DNA of 64,000 nt from Chinchilla lanigera. Lineage: Eukaryota > Chordata > Mammalia > Rodentia > Chinchillidae. This document shows positions 1-10,226 of the stretch, piece after piece; position 1 is the first letter of the stretch, and the number at the start of each line of letters is the position of its first letter. The translations under genes were made by a program, and so were the position numbers. The DNA lies in contig NW_004955423.1 of the NCBI RefSeq assembly GCF_000276665.1, forward strand, positions 4,464,413 to 4,528,412. Direction: 5' to 3'. The notes under the pieces were generated by a model. That model ran no database searches and had not been told where the DNA came from. It worked only from the letters and a program-made list of their open reading frames with translations.

Positions 1-964
1 TCCCCAGATTATAACACTCTGTCTCAGAAAGCAAAACAACAGGCAACTACTAACAATTTAAGTCAAAAGAAGGCAGGGAAGAATAATAAATATGATTACA
101 CTTAGAAGCTCCGCAGCTACAGAGATGTCAGAATTGAACAGTGGCTTCAAACATTTTTATCATTTAGCAGTATCAGAGAAAAAAGGTTGTGCATACCCAC
201 CTAGTATATGCATATTTATACTGCAGTCCATATCTCAGTCAATATGTCAAATATTGGAAAAGCTTAGCTTCTTTCTCATTAAGTTTCAAACATATATAAA
301 CGAAAATTTTCACTTTTGTCTCACATTTCAGTGGAGCATACTCATTTTTTGGAGGGTAAACACCCTACTTAGGAAATCTCTGGAAGGGAACGTAGCAGGA
401 AAATGCCTAGGCACATGCCAGGATATCTCAAATTTATATTGAGATGTGAAGAGAAACAATTAAGAAATTTAGGGACTCGATGCTTTTCCCTTTCTTGGTC
501 TTATTTAATCCTCCAGGAATCTGTGAAGTAGGAAGAGGGTAGAGGCCAGAGACCATCAGGGAACAGGAATGTACTTCCCTGCGCTCGTTCTCCAAGAGTG
601 ACACCCTTGAGCTAGGATGTTCATACGACACTGTTAGTAATGTGATGAAAACACAGAAGAATCAGTATGAAGCAAGATTAGCCAGGAGGCAAGAAGGCAG
701 GCATCTTCTTAAGGTGCCAAGCCCCTGCCAAGGGACCGGACAAGCTGTTCCCATCCTTCCCACAGGCTTGGTGCTAATGGTGGATCCTGTAGGCCTCCTT
801 GGCTGCGGTATAGGATTTAGGTTATGCCCTGCTCTGTGGTGCCAAGCTGAGGGGCAAGTGCAGGCTAAACTCTACAGTTTGTGCTCCCTTGGCTTAGGTG
901 CACATACCTAGAACTACGTCTGCACAACGGGGTGCTTTTAATATTTTGTACAAAGGCAGCCAAT

Positions 965-1115
965 GTGTGGAGGAGGTAGGCCACACTATTCCCATTTTAC
1001 AGAAAAAGAACCTGACCAAGGCTCAGGAGACTTAGGCGATGTGCACAGACGATACAGCTAGAAACGGCACAACAGAAATTTAAAGCCATCTTCTGCATAG
1101 CGTTCTTCCACCACT
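965..1115 (-). repeat. MIR SINE fragment
   Basis: The stretch carries the antisense MIR core: 'ttcccattttacag' followed by an 'aagaacctg..gctcaggagacttag' segment and a 'gatacagctagaaacggca' segment. It is old and diverged. Confidence 0.6.
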
Positions 1116-1129
1116 CCACACCGCCATGT

Positions 1130-1915
1130 CCTCTTGCTAAGCTTCAGTTCTGATGGCTTTACAGAGAGCTGCCCCAAAGGGCAGCAATATGGAGACAGTT
1201 GTCAGAAGTTCCTTTCAGTCTTCTGATTCTGTATTTTTCTTTTAGACCTTACAAGGATACAAGTTTTGAAATATGCCACTCAACTCCAGGGAGATTAAAA
1301 TTATCTTTCCAAAGACCACTGAGGAGAAAAGAAATCCTGGAATTGAGTCACTAAGAATAGTGACTGCTCATGTAGCTGGGGGAACACTCTGTGAAGACTC
1401 CTGCAGAAGCAGCTCCCAGTAGGTGCCCAAAAGAATGGCCAGGGTTGGTCGGCCAACCCAGGACTATGAAAAGGGACAGCTACCAGGTGAGTGAGTCCAG
1501 CAGTCAACAATACAAAACCTTAAACAGTAAAACAGTTACAGGGAGAGGAAGTAAGTCTCCCTTCACATTGTACAACAGTATTTGTGAATGCTGCAATACT
1601 AGGAGGGCCTGAGGAAAGGGTCAATATTTTCAAAAGTGTGTTCAGACTGAGAAAAAAGCCGGAAAAACTGTAAGGCAGACAGGCTTCCTAAAAAAAAAAA
1701 TGCAGGAGAGAGGAGAGGAAGATAAGATTGTTTTTGATGTCTCTGAAAGTAATGGCAGCCTGTGAAACTTGAAAGCTTTTGCTTCGTCTTTTCTGTGCTT
1801 TGGAGAAGTTTGTGTCGTTAAACCTACGCTGCCCTTCTTTTCCTTTATCCACTGATGTAAAAATTAGGATGCAAAACAAACCTTAAAGAAAGCTGCATAA
1901 CAATTTTTTTTATCC
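1130..1915. other. Unassigned intronic sequence
   Basis: I see no gene or recognisable repeat here, apart from short A and T runs. Confidence 0.5.
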
Positions 1916-2066
1916 TTTTTTTTTTTTGAGACAGCGTCTCACTATGCAGTTCAGGCTGGACTTGAGCTCACTCTGTAGCCCAGGCTGGTCTCAAACTCAC
2001 AATGATCCTCCAGCCTCAGCCTCCCGAGCGCTGGGATGACAGGAGTGCGCCACTACACCCGGCTTG
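1916..2066 (-). mobile_element. B1 SINE (antisense)
   Basis: A poly-T start is followed by 'gagacagcgtctcactatg', a doubled 'caggctgg' segment (the internal duplication of rodent B1) and 'cctcccgagcgctgggatga'. An imperfect target duplication flanks it (gcataacaatttt near 1894, gcatgacaaatttt at 2065). Confidence 0.88.
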
Positions 2067-2454
2067 CATGACAAATTTTAAGAGAATAATTGTAGGGTTT
2101 GGGTTGCTGTGTGTAGGACTAAGGGAGAGTTCTTGGAGATCAGCAGGAAGAAAATCCCCAACTACATCCAGTTCTATGCAACCCCAGCCTGAGACTTAGA
2201 TCCTTGCCATGGTTACAACATGGAAGAGTTCTACCATCCTCTTCTTGGGACAAACTCGGGCTGCTTTTGGAGGAAAAGGCTTGAGTACAGAGCTACATAC
2301 ATAGTATGCCTGTAGAATGAAGGAGGGGAGGGAAAGGAAATGTGTGTGTGGGGGTATTAAAAAGCAAAATTGATAAGAGAATCTGACCCAAAATATACCA
2401 AGGTGAGAAAAGTTAATGCCCTAAAAGCCGATACGAAAATTCTTCTTAGGAGAC

Positions 2455-2595
2455 ACACATGGTGGGGGTACATGCCTGTAATCCCAGCACTTGGGGGTCT
2501 ATGAGTTCAAGGCCAGCCTTGGCTACACAGTAAATTCAAGGCCAGCCTGGACTACATAACAAGATCCTGTCTCAAAAAGCCAAAAGAAAAAAAAA
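2455..2595 (+). mobile_element. B1 SINE
   Basis: It reads 'ggtgggggtacatgcctgta', 'atcccagcacttggg', then two 'ttcaaggccagcc' copies about 30 bp apart (internal duplication), and ends 'ctgtctcaaaaagcc' with an A-rich tail. Confidence 0.88.
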
Positions 2596-2949
2596 TCTGA
2601 AATCATATGTGTTAAGAAAAATAAGTGTAGGAAGGAAAAGAGGGATACAGACAAAGGTGAATCACCAACAGTAAGGGTCAGGTAAAGCTCAGGCACAAAG
2701 AGGTTGTTAAACTAGCTCCTCTGCATTGGAAGGAGCAGGCTTGGACGTAGAGGACAGGTAAGCCAGCCGACCAAGGAGACTAGACGTGAAGAACACTGGG
2801 TCAAGCAACATAACACAGGGCTGGAGTATGCACTCATTATTTGTTTGCTTTCATTTTTTACTCCTTTAAGAATTAAAAAAAATGTTATTGGTAGTTTGCA
2901 GTACGTGACAATTATATTCCTTGTGAGGAGTTGGTGCATACACATGATG

Positions 2950-3130
2950 CATCGTATTTCTTTTTTTAGCCCCTTTTCTTCCCTTTGCTCTTTCCTCCTT
3001 CCTTCTCTCGGTTATCTTCCCTTTTGCAAAAGATCGTTCTCCCTGTTTCTTATTATCTATCTTTTATTTTGTTCTTTATTTATATTTTGAGTTTCACATG
3101 TAAGAGAAAGCATACAATATTTTTATTTGA
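2950..3130 (-). mobile_element. Possible L1 3' UTR fragment (antisense)
   Basis: This pyrimidine-rich stretch with runs of ccttcc and ttcccttttg leads to 'agagaaagcatacaatattt', closely resembling the L1 3' UTR at 10290-10560, which ends 'gagaaacaatacaatattt'. Confidence 0.45.
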
Positions 3131-3268
3131 GATGCAATTACCTTTCGGTCTCTTCCAAATCTTTCGTAAAATCTGCTACATGCACATACACGCACCACAC
3201 CTTTTATAAATGAGTATTGTGGAAACCATGGCAAATTTCATGCTTGAGTCAAAACTGTATAGAAAGGA

Positions 3269-3309
3269 GAAGTCTGCTCAGGATAGCTAAAAAATCTATT
3301 ATTTAAATT
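3269..3309 (+). repeat. 41-bp perfect direct repeat, copy 1
   Basis: It is identical over 41 bases to 4997-5037; key words are 'agtctgctcaggatag' and 'aatctattatttaaatt'. The two copies bracket 1.69 kb of LTR-derived sequence. Confidence 0.95.
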
Positions 3310-3636
3310 ATTTCCATGGAAGCAGAAACTGGGACCCTAAGAACTGAATGCTTCCAGGAGTGTGCCAAAACTTTGAGAGGGTATTGGACTAGGGTTTGAT
3401 TCAATATTCTCTACATCTTCAGGAGCAGCTGATATCTAGTTTACATATATAAAAGGCCTCACAATTAAAGTTCTTGGAGGAAAACAGTGTACATGTAAAA
3501 CTGATCTATGACTGTGATAACATCTACATAGTATTTCTGGAAAAGATAACCAAGGATTGGATGAAATGGACTCACTAAAATTTGGACTCATGAATGCCTC
3601 TCAGTAAATACTATATTCAAAGCAAAATATTGCTTC

Positions 3637-3837
3637 CAAAGCAAAATGGAGTCACTCAAGCTAAATGCTGCACAATCAAATTGAAACTTGAAGGACGCCA
3701 GTCCCAAACAGATCAGCTTCTCTAGTCTGCAGGAGTCAGCGTAGTAAGAAAGCTCCCTCTGCTTTAACCTGAAGTAACCTTTAACCAGTCAGCTTTGCTG
3801 CTGTTCCCACCTTACAAAGTCCACGGTTTTGCCACAG
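3637..3837 (+). repeat. LTR-like block, copy A
   Basis: It shares with 4332-4521 the opening 'ccaaagcaaaatggagtcac', a middle 'aacctgaagtaaccttta' and a later 'ccacggtt.tgccac' segment, with diverged sequence between. Its composition resembles a retroviral LTR, but I cannot name the family. Confidence 0.6.
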
Positions 3838-4290
3838 CTATTTTTGAAAAGAAAAAGTACCTAGAGTACCCTTTCTCAAATTCAAGATCAATTAAATAGT
3901 CTGAGTTTCTTGTTTTGCTTTCTGTAGGCTGGGATTTTTCAAGAGAGATGTAATGTAAAAATTCAAACTTCCTTTAAAAAGGAAACACCTCCCCCATCTG
4001 CCCCAAACACCGCTTGAATCTAGGAAATGAGTTATAAAATATATATAATTGTAACTGTCAAATTTATACCATCAAAAGATGCATGTTAAAGAGTTGTATG
4101 TAAATAGTTCATTACATACTGGAATATTTTTAGTAGTCAATGTAAAACCAGGGCTGTTTGGCAGTAATTTTCACTTTTTAAAATTATCGATCAATATTAA
4201 TGTTGGCTCCACCTTTAACCATATGATATATGTTTGGTGGCGGCTGTGACTCAGCCCTTCCTTCTGATAAGCAAAATTATGGGAGCCCAT

Positions 4291-4635
4291 TGTTTGGACA
4301 GAGCTCTGGCCTGAGCCCCAACAGACCAGACCAAAGCAAAATGGAGTCACTCAAGCTAAATGCTGTATAATCCAGCTGCAGCTTTACGGTAACATCTGTT
4401 TCTCTAGCCCATGGGAGCCAGCATAATAAGAAAGTCCCCTCCGCTTTAACCTGAAGTAACCTTTAACCAGTCAGCTTTTCTTCTATTGTTTGCACTTTAC
4501 AAACCCCACGGTTCTGCCACTGCCCAGCGGCAGCCCTTGTTTTATTTTGTAGAACAGAGGCTGCCCCAATTCATGAATGCCACATAAAAGCCAATTAGAC
4601 CTGCAGTTCAATTTGCTGGAATTATGTCTTTTTCC
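4291..4635 (+). mobile_element. Probable LTR (endogenous retrovirus-like), copy B
   Basis: The block begins TGTTTGGACAGAG, contains the segment shared with 3637-3837, and runs to 'cataaaagccaattagacc' and 'ttgctggaattatg'. A MaLR LTR abuts it at 4640. The LTR assignment rests on composition and on the repeated block, so the family is open. Confidence 0.5.
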
Positions 4636-4639
4636 AGAA

Positions 4640-4996
4640 TGTCTTAGTTACTTTTCTCTTGTTGCTGAGACAAAATACCTGACACTCAGAGTTAAAGGAG
4701 AAAATGTTTCGTTAGCTCAGTTTGTAGAGGGTTCAGCCCATGATCAGCTGGCTCCAAGGCAGGTTGGCACATGGCAAAGGAACAATCGTTCATGGTGGCA
4801 AAACACAGCAAAAGCAAGAAGAGAGGGAAGAAGGGACAAGCTTCTTTCTGTCCCTTATATTGCATGCAGGCTACCGCCATAGGGCGGGTGTAGCACTTAC
4901 ATCCTTAATCCCAGCATTGGACCACGAATCAATCACAAACTTTAGATTTAGCCACCTCTGAAAAGCCTGCCCTCCATGACTGCATAAGGCTTTAGG
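4640..4996 (-). mobile_element. MaLR (MT/ORR1-like) LTR, antisense, end truncated
   Basis: It starts 'tgtcttagttacttttctc', then 'acaaaatacctgacactcag', and runs parallel to the complete LTR at 38765-39116. The match stops at 'aggctttaggg', about 25 bp before the expected CA end, exactly where the second 41-bp repeat begins. Confidence 0.85.
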
Positions 4997-5037
4997 GAAG
5001 TCTGCTCAGGATAGCTAAAAAATCTATTATTTAAATT
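4997..5037 (+). repeat. 41-bp perfect direct repeat, copy 2
   Basis: It is identical to 3269-3309. It fuses on the left to a truncated MaLR LTR and on the right to a 23-bp tandem repeat. Confidence 0.95.
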
Positions 5038-5100
5038 TAGATGCAAAGAATATTGACATTTAGATGCAAAGAATATTTACATTTAGATGCAAAGAATAAC
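5035..5100 (+). repeat. Tandem repeat, 23-bp unit, about 2.9 copies
   Basis: Units start at 5035, 5058 and 5081, each opening 'atttagatgcaaagaat'; the third is shortened. Confidence 0.95.
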
Positions 5101-6180
5101 AGCATCATAACAGACTCTGATGATAAAAAAGTAGGATCTACTTATTTAGGCCATTGCCAGAGATGTATCACAGTGAAGAGCAGAATCCACTGGTGACAAC
5201 CAGTGGAGAAGGCTCCACAGTCACATGTATAAACACCATAGGGCTGTCTAAACAGGAGTCAAAACAAAAATCACTTAGCCTTAGTAAAACCACTTGAAAT
5301 AACAAAGATAGAACAACATAAATAAGGACTAGTTTGTCTAGTACATGCCAGAGCTACAAATGACACCTCTGGGCTAGGGTAGGTCACGTCAAACATGAGT
5401 GCTGGGGAGAGCTGCACGTACCTCATGGAGATGGCATCAGGTTAGAGTCTCTACTACTGCCGTTTTGTTATGTGAGGGATACAACAACCATAAGCTCTTC
5501 AAGGTCAAACAAGAAGAAAGACATGTAAATGAGATATGAGTGTGGGAAGGACCCAACTGTGTGCTTACCTTTCACAAAGAACTTAACAGTCAACCATCTA
5601 CATCCAGAAAAAACACTGGTGATATTTTCATTGTGATTAACTTTATAGATTCATTGAAGAAGAAATGACATTTTTATGGTGCTTGTTTAATCTGTCTTTC
5701 AACTGTGTTTTACGGTTCTCCTCACAGAGATTTGTTAATTACACCTAAGTATTTATTTATTTTTGCTACCAAAATTTTGTCTCTTCTCTTAAAACATTTG
5801 TTTTGAACACGGAAGGCAGAGTCCTCCCTACCCCTATGACATTGTTCAGCGAGTCCTGCGAAGTCTGGCGGACCCTATTCCAGATCTATATCTGTGCAGT
5901 GACATACATATGATATGTAAGCAAATGGGATTTTATCACTATGTGTTATTCCTGCAATCTGCATATGCGGTGTTTCCACTTTCATAGCATGTCTTGGAGA
6001 TTTTAATACATTGGCACTTGGAAATCTACTTCTTTCTGGGAGCTATCAAATTACATACTGCCGATGCAGTACAATTTCCTAAAGACATTCCCAGGATGAG
6101 GTGCATATAGGTAATTTTGCTATTTAAAAATGTGTCAGTCACAAAAGGTTATATATTGTCTGATTTTACATGACATCCTG
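5101..6180. other. Unassigned intronic sequence
   Basis: No gene is recognisable. The part around 5900-6050 ('atgtcttggagattttaata') faintly recalls old L1 sequence, too weakly to call. Confidence 0.4.
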
Positions 6181-6186
6181 GAAAAA

Positions 6187-6223
6187 AAGTAATCTCCTGT
6201 CAGCACGTTAAGATAGTACTTCC
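6187..6223 (+). repeat. 37-bp direct repeat, copy 1
   Basis: It matches 7074-7111 with one base substitution and one inserted base; the shared end is 'gttaagatagtacttcc'. Confidence 0.9.
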
Positions 6224-7073
6224 AGATAAGGACGCAGACCAGATCACAGGTTAGGGTGAGCCTGCAGGCTCCCTGCAAAGGTCAGTACTGCACCAGGACC
6301 TTAACGTGTTGAGAGGCTTCTGTTTTCCCGTCAGTGGTGGTGGTTGCGTGTCTTAAAACTCAGACAACCTTGTTTAGATAAACAGTACATTCCTGAAGAT
6401 GGGAAGGTTAAATGCTGTCCAATATTAACACTGTTCCACACTGTTTCCTGGCACTTTTATGTATTATACTTAAGTCTCTATTTTTAACCTTTGCAATTTT
6501 TTTTAAAAAGATATTTGCCTTATAGATTTGTAAAAATGCAAATGAATCACTTCTTTCTTTTTTACAAGTAAACTTAACCAGTTGCATTATTTTGCTCACT
6601 CATATTTGGTTTTATTTGTAGATTTTCAAATTTTATTTATACTATTTTCTCCTCCTTTTTGTATTCTGTCGCACTGGTAAGTTTTCCCACATCTCTTATC
6701 TCTCCCCACTCCCCTTGCCCTCATCTAGTAAGGAAGTATAGATTATATTTGTCATTTCTCTTTCATGAGTGTTAATCCATAGAATTACATCATTTTGTTG
6801 TCCCTGGAGTTTAACTTTCTTTTGAAATACAATTTTTTTTTACAATGGGTAATTGATTGTGATTAATTATACATTAAACCAGGTGCCCATTAGTTTTCCT
6901 GGATTCTATGCTTCCTCTGTGTTTATTTTCCCTTTGAAATATTTCCATCTTTTCATTACTCTTAATAAGGGTCTCTGTGGATGGGAAACTCATATGCTTC
7001 GGACATCTGAAAATGTCTCCATTACTTTCATTCTTGAAAAATAGTTTGGTTAAATTATAAAATTCTGTGTTGA

Positions 7074-7111
7074 AAGTAATCTCCTGTCAAGCATGTTAAG
7101 ATAGTACTTCC
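7074..7111 (+). repeat. 37-bp direct repeat, copy 2
   Basis: It is near-identical to 6187-6223, with an extra A after 'ctcctgtca' and C replaced by T in 'gcatg'. It sits inside the antisense L1-like tract. Confidence 0.9.
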
Positions 7112-7577
7112 TTTTCTCTTGGCTTGTATTTTTGCTGGTGAGAAGCTTGCTGTGGTTTGACTTTGTTTCTTAGTGGGCAGTCTTTCTCTATGGTCACTTG
7201 TCAAATTTCACCATTAACCCGAGGTTTTCTACAGTTTCACTTTAACTTTGAAAGTACACAGATTCATCCTGTTCCATACCTGAAGCTAGGAACCAGGTTT
7301 TCTATAATTTTGGGAAGTTTTAGCAAATATTTCTCCAAAGGTTGCTTCAAAACTTGCTCCATCCATTCTTCCACGATTCCTACTGGACATAAGTAGTTAC
7401 AATCTCAGTCTGCTGTCTTCCTATAGACACACAGTGTATGTGTGTTTTACAGCCCTTATGTTTGCGCTGGGCTCTGGGTGGTAAAGTGAGAACTCCCGTC
7501 TAATTTATTACTTCTTTCTGTGACTAAATATAAAACAGCTGTCTATCAGTTCATGTTTTAATGTTATTCATTTATTT

Positions 7578-7640
7578 TCTGTGCTAGGAGCTGAATCCTG
7601 CACCTCATATATGTACTGCTGAGCTACAACCCTAGCCCCC
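7578..7640 (-). mobile_element. ID-type SINE fragment, antisense
   Basis: The sequence 'gtgctaggagctgaatcctg' through 'tactgctgagctacaacc' and 'ctagcccc' is the antisense of a tRNA-derived ID body. It is old and lacks a clear tail. Confidence 0.7.
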
Positions 7641-7699
7641 ACTGCTGTTTTTTAATTTACTTGTTCTTAAGTCACATCTACCTACATTTTAATATCATT

Positions 7700-8830
7700 A
7701 CTTTGTCTCTTTGACCACTCTGCATACACTCGTTTTCTATTTATTGTCAGCTGTTCCAAAACTTGGTTTCCCCTGCAGTGAATCCAGTATTCCACGTGCT
7801 GATTTCGGTGGTCACCTTAGCATTTTTCTTCATGTGCTCAGACACACTCTGAGAGGGGGTTGTTTCCCACAGTCTCTCTTGTGTATGCTTTTACGGTCTC
7901 CTGCATCCAGCCCCAGCTCTCAGTGGACCATCGGGTTTTATGTCAGAGTTCTGATGCTCCACTGTGTGTCAGCACCTCCCGGGTCCCGGCGGGGAGACAG
8001 TGGGCAGGCTCCGTCAGCTCTGTCAGGTTGGGAAGCGCTACAGATGGCTAGGTTCTTCGGAAGCCCAGCTCGTGTCCAGTTAATCACTATTCTTCTCAGT
8101 TTCCTTTTGGGAGTGTGGGCACTGGCTTCAAAGAGCGGCCAGGCTGCAGTCTGTTATCTTGCTTGGTGCATTTATAGTTCCTTTTACTGGCAGGAGCTGA
8201 GCTTCTGGCTGTTACTGCTTAGTTTTGGATGACAGCCCAGCAATTGATTCAGCCCCATTTGCATTCCACAGAAATGCTTATCTGGTGTTCGGGTCCATGT
8301 ATGTATTTTTGTTGCCTCTTTCTATATTTTATCTATCATGACTATACGTGAACAGAGGAGTGCTTTGAAGTGTAACACTTTACCAGCTTTTCTATCAGAG
8401 CATATGTATTTTAACATAAATTTTGTCAGGACAAATTAAAATTATGCCAAAACAGCAAAATTAAAAATATGCTTGGGGAGCGCTGAGCAAGGAAAACTTA
8501 CACTGCCATATTATTTCCTCCCCAAAGGCTAAATTTCTTTACACACTTTTTACTAACAGCACCTGAGAGTACTTAGTGTTCTACATCTGCAACAGTAAAG
8601 TCCATGTTCTTTTTCTCTGAACTGTCACTCCAAAATATTCAATTTGGACTTTTAAATCATAGCCATGCCTATATCACCATAGAAAAAGGGAGTGAAGGAG
8701 AAATTCTGCCTGGTGTGATAAAATTGGTGCTACCATTTATTCTAGCATGTTGTCTTGTGATCCAAAGTATTCCTTTGACAATGGTTCATTCTTTAAAAAT
8801 ACAATGCTTTATGTAGTAGGGGTAATTTTT
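7700..8830. other. Unassigned sequence, possibly L1 continuation
   Basis: This GC-richer patch (7740-8230) holds a 173-codon open frame with no recognisable domain. It follows an antisense L1 tract, so it may be 5' L1 sequence. 8240-8830 shows nothing I can name. Confidence 0.35.
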
Positions 8831-8831
8831 T

Positions 8832-8929
8832 GTTTGTTTGTTTGTTTTTTTTTTCCGTACTGGGAATTGAACTCATGACCTTGCGCTTGCCAGGCAGGCA
8901 TTGTACTGCTGAGCTAAATCCCCAGTCCT
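8832..8929 (-). mobile_element. ID-type SINE, antisense
   Basis: A (TTTG)n and T tail precedes 'ccgtactgggaattgaactc', 'cttgcgcttgccaggcaggc' and 'gagctaaatccccag'. A near-perfect target duplication flanks it (ggggtaatttt at 8819-8829; agggtaatttt just after 8932). Confidence 0.92.
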
Positions 8930-9209
8930 AGTTAGGGTAATTTTGAGCCAAACAGAGTGGAGTCATAAAAAGGTAAGTAGATCAAGATAAGGCGATTTCC
9001 ACTTCCCCTCACCATTTCTTCCCCCCATAGCTTTCAACACAGCTGCTACCTAAGAGTTCTACCTGGACGCTGATGATCCAGACTTGCCTCAAATCTGACA
9101 GACAAACCAAATGATTATTATCACTGCTGACCCAAGAATGAAGTAATAATAAACACACTCCAAGGACCTATTCCGGAGACTTCTTCAGAGAACAAGCTAT
9201 ACTCTGCCA

Positions 9210-9480
9210 AATAAAACTTATCGAGTATCTACTATACGCTAGGCACCCCAGGAGTCAAGAGGCGTAACCAGTGCGTAACCGGTTCTAAAAGCATTTTCAG
9301 TCTTGTTGGAGAGAGACGATGAGCCACATGAAAGGTCAAACAAGGCATAAAGAAGGCAATGTTTCCACCACGTGAAGTAAGAGCTCGAGCTTAGAGTAAT
9401 CAGGGAAGGTTCCATCCCGGTCTTTAAGCTCCTACATGTGAGCGCGGGTTTCAGAGACAGGAGTAAAACATTGCATTTGG
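9210..9480 (-). mobile_element. L2 LINE 3' end, antisense
   Basis: The order 'cgagtatctactatacgcta', 'ggcacccca', 'cagtcttgttggagagag', 'aggtcaaacaaggcataaag' is that of the antisense L2 tail. It is diverged. Confidence 0.55.
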
Positions 9481-10135
9481 GGAGAGAGGAAAGAAAAAAG
9501 CCTGAAGAGTGGTGTTGTTATTCTTTTCTTTGTAGATTCCTATCTCCTGCCTAATGGGTTGGAAATGAAAGGGGAGGGAAATAACTGTCATGTCACCAGG
9601 TTATTGGTTAATGTACAAACTGAAGTACTTTCTCCCAGAAACAAGATGCTAGAGGATAAGAAGGCGCCCATACTTAAAAGACATGGTATTTATTCTCATC
9701 AGTGGGAGGATTCACTGTGGAAATGGAGGTTTCTGTTTCAAGACTAATGACTGAAAATGCTTGAAGTAAAAAAAAAACACAAAAAACTTGATGTCAAAGG
9801 AAAGGAACAGAAAAGGCAGAGTAGCTGGCTCTAACGGAGTGAATATTCAAATGTTTTTGAGCTTAGTAAATGTCTTATACACAAGCCTTGCTATTTTCCA
9901 AGTGCAACGCTGTGTATTTAGCGGCAGGCACCACTGGAGCACAAAAATAGACGTTCGTGAGAACCACACATACTGCATCACTGTCACCACCACAAACAAG
10001 GCCCCTGTCTCCAGGGGAAGGGAAAAGCAAATCTCCCAAGCGTGCGGCATTTTATCTGCTTGCTGTGCACACACTATCTTCTTTCTTTCATCCTCTTTTC
10101 TCCCTTTTTTTAAAAAAATTATTTTTATTAGTACA
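9481..10135. other. Unassigned intronic sequence
   Basis: Part of a 241-codon open frame crosses here, but its remainder is SINE and L1 sequence, so I do not count it as a gene. Nothing else is recognisable. Confidence 0.5.
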
Positions 10136-10226
10136 TACTTTTTTTTTTTCCCAGTACCAGGAATCGAACTCACGACCTTGCGCTTGCCAGGCAAGCACTG
10201 TGCCACTGAGCTAAATCCCCAGCCCC
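10136..10226 (-). mobile_element. ID-type SINE, antisense, inserted at L1 end
   Basis: A T tail is followed by 'ccagtaccaggaatcgaact', 'cttgcgcttgccaggcaagc' and 'gagctaaatccccagcccc'. The flanks 'tattagtacatac' (before) and 'tattagcacacac' (after) look like a diverged target duplication. Confidence 0.93.

Larger units (their letters stand above)
6600..7700 (-). mobile_element. Old LINE-1 (L1M-type) fragment, antisense
   Basis: It has antisense L1 landmarks in order: 'atctgaaaatgtctccatta', 'aaattctgtgttga', 'cttttctcttggcttg', then 'ttttgggaagttttagcaaa' and 'tatttctccaaagg'. No open ORF1 or ORF2 frame survives. Boundaries are approximate. Confidence 0.6.

Noticed and set aside
6204..6308. 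9-bp inverted repeat cacgttaag/cttaacgtg
   Set aside because: The arms are short and about 90 bp apart; this is expected by chance at this scale.
7711..8232. 173-codon open frame on the plus strand
   Set aside because: It lies in a GC-richer patch after antisense L1 sequence, with no recognisable domain. A frame of this length can occur by chance in 64 kb read in six frames.
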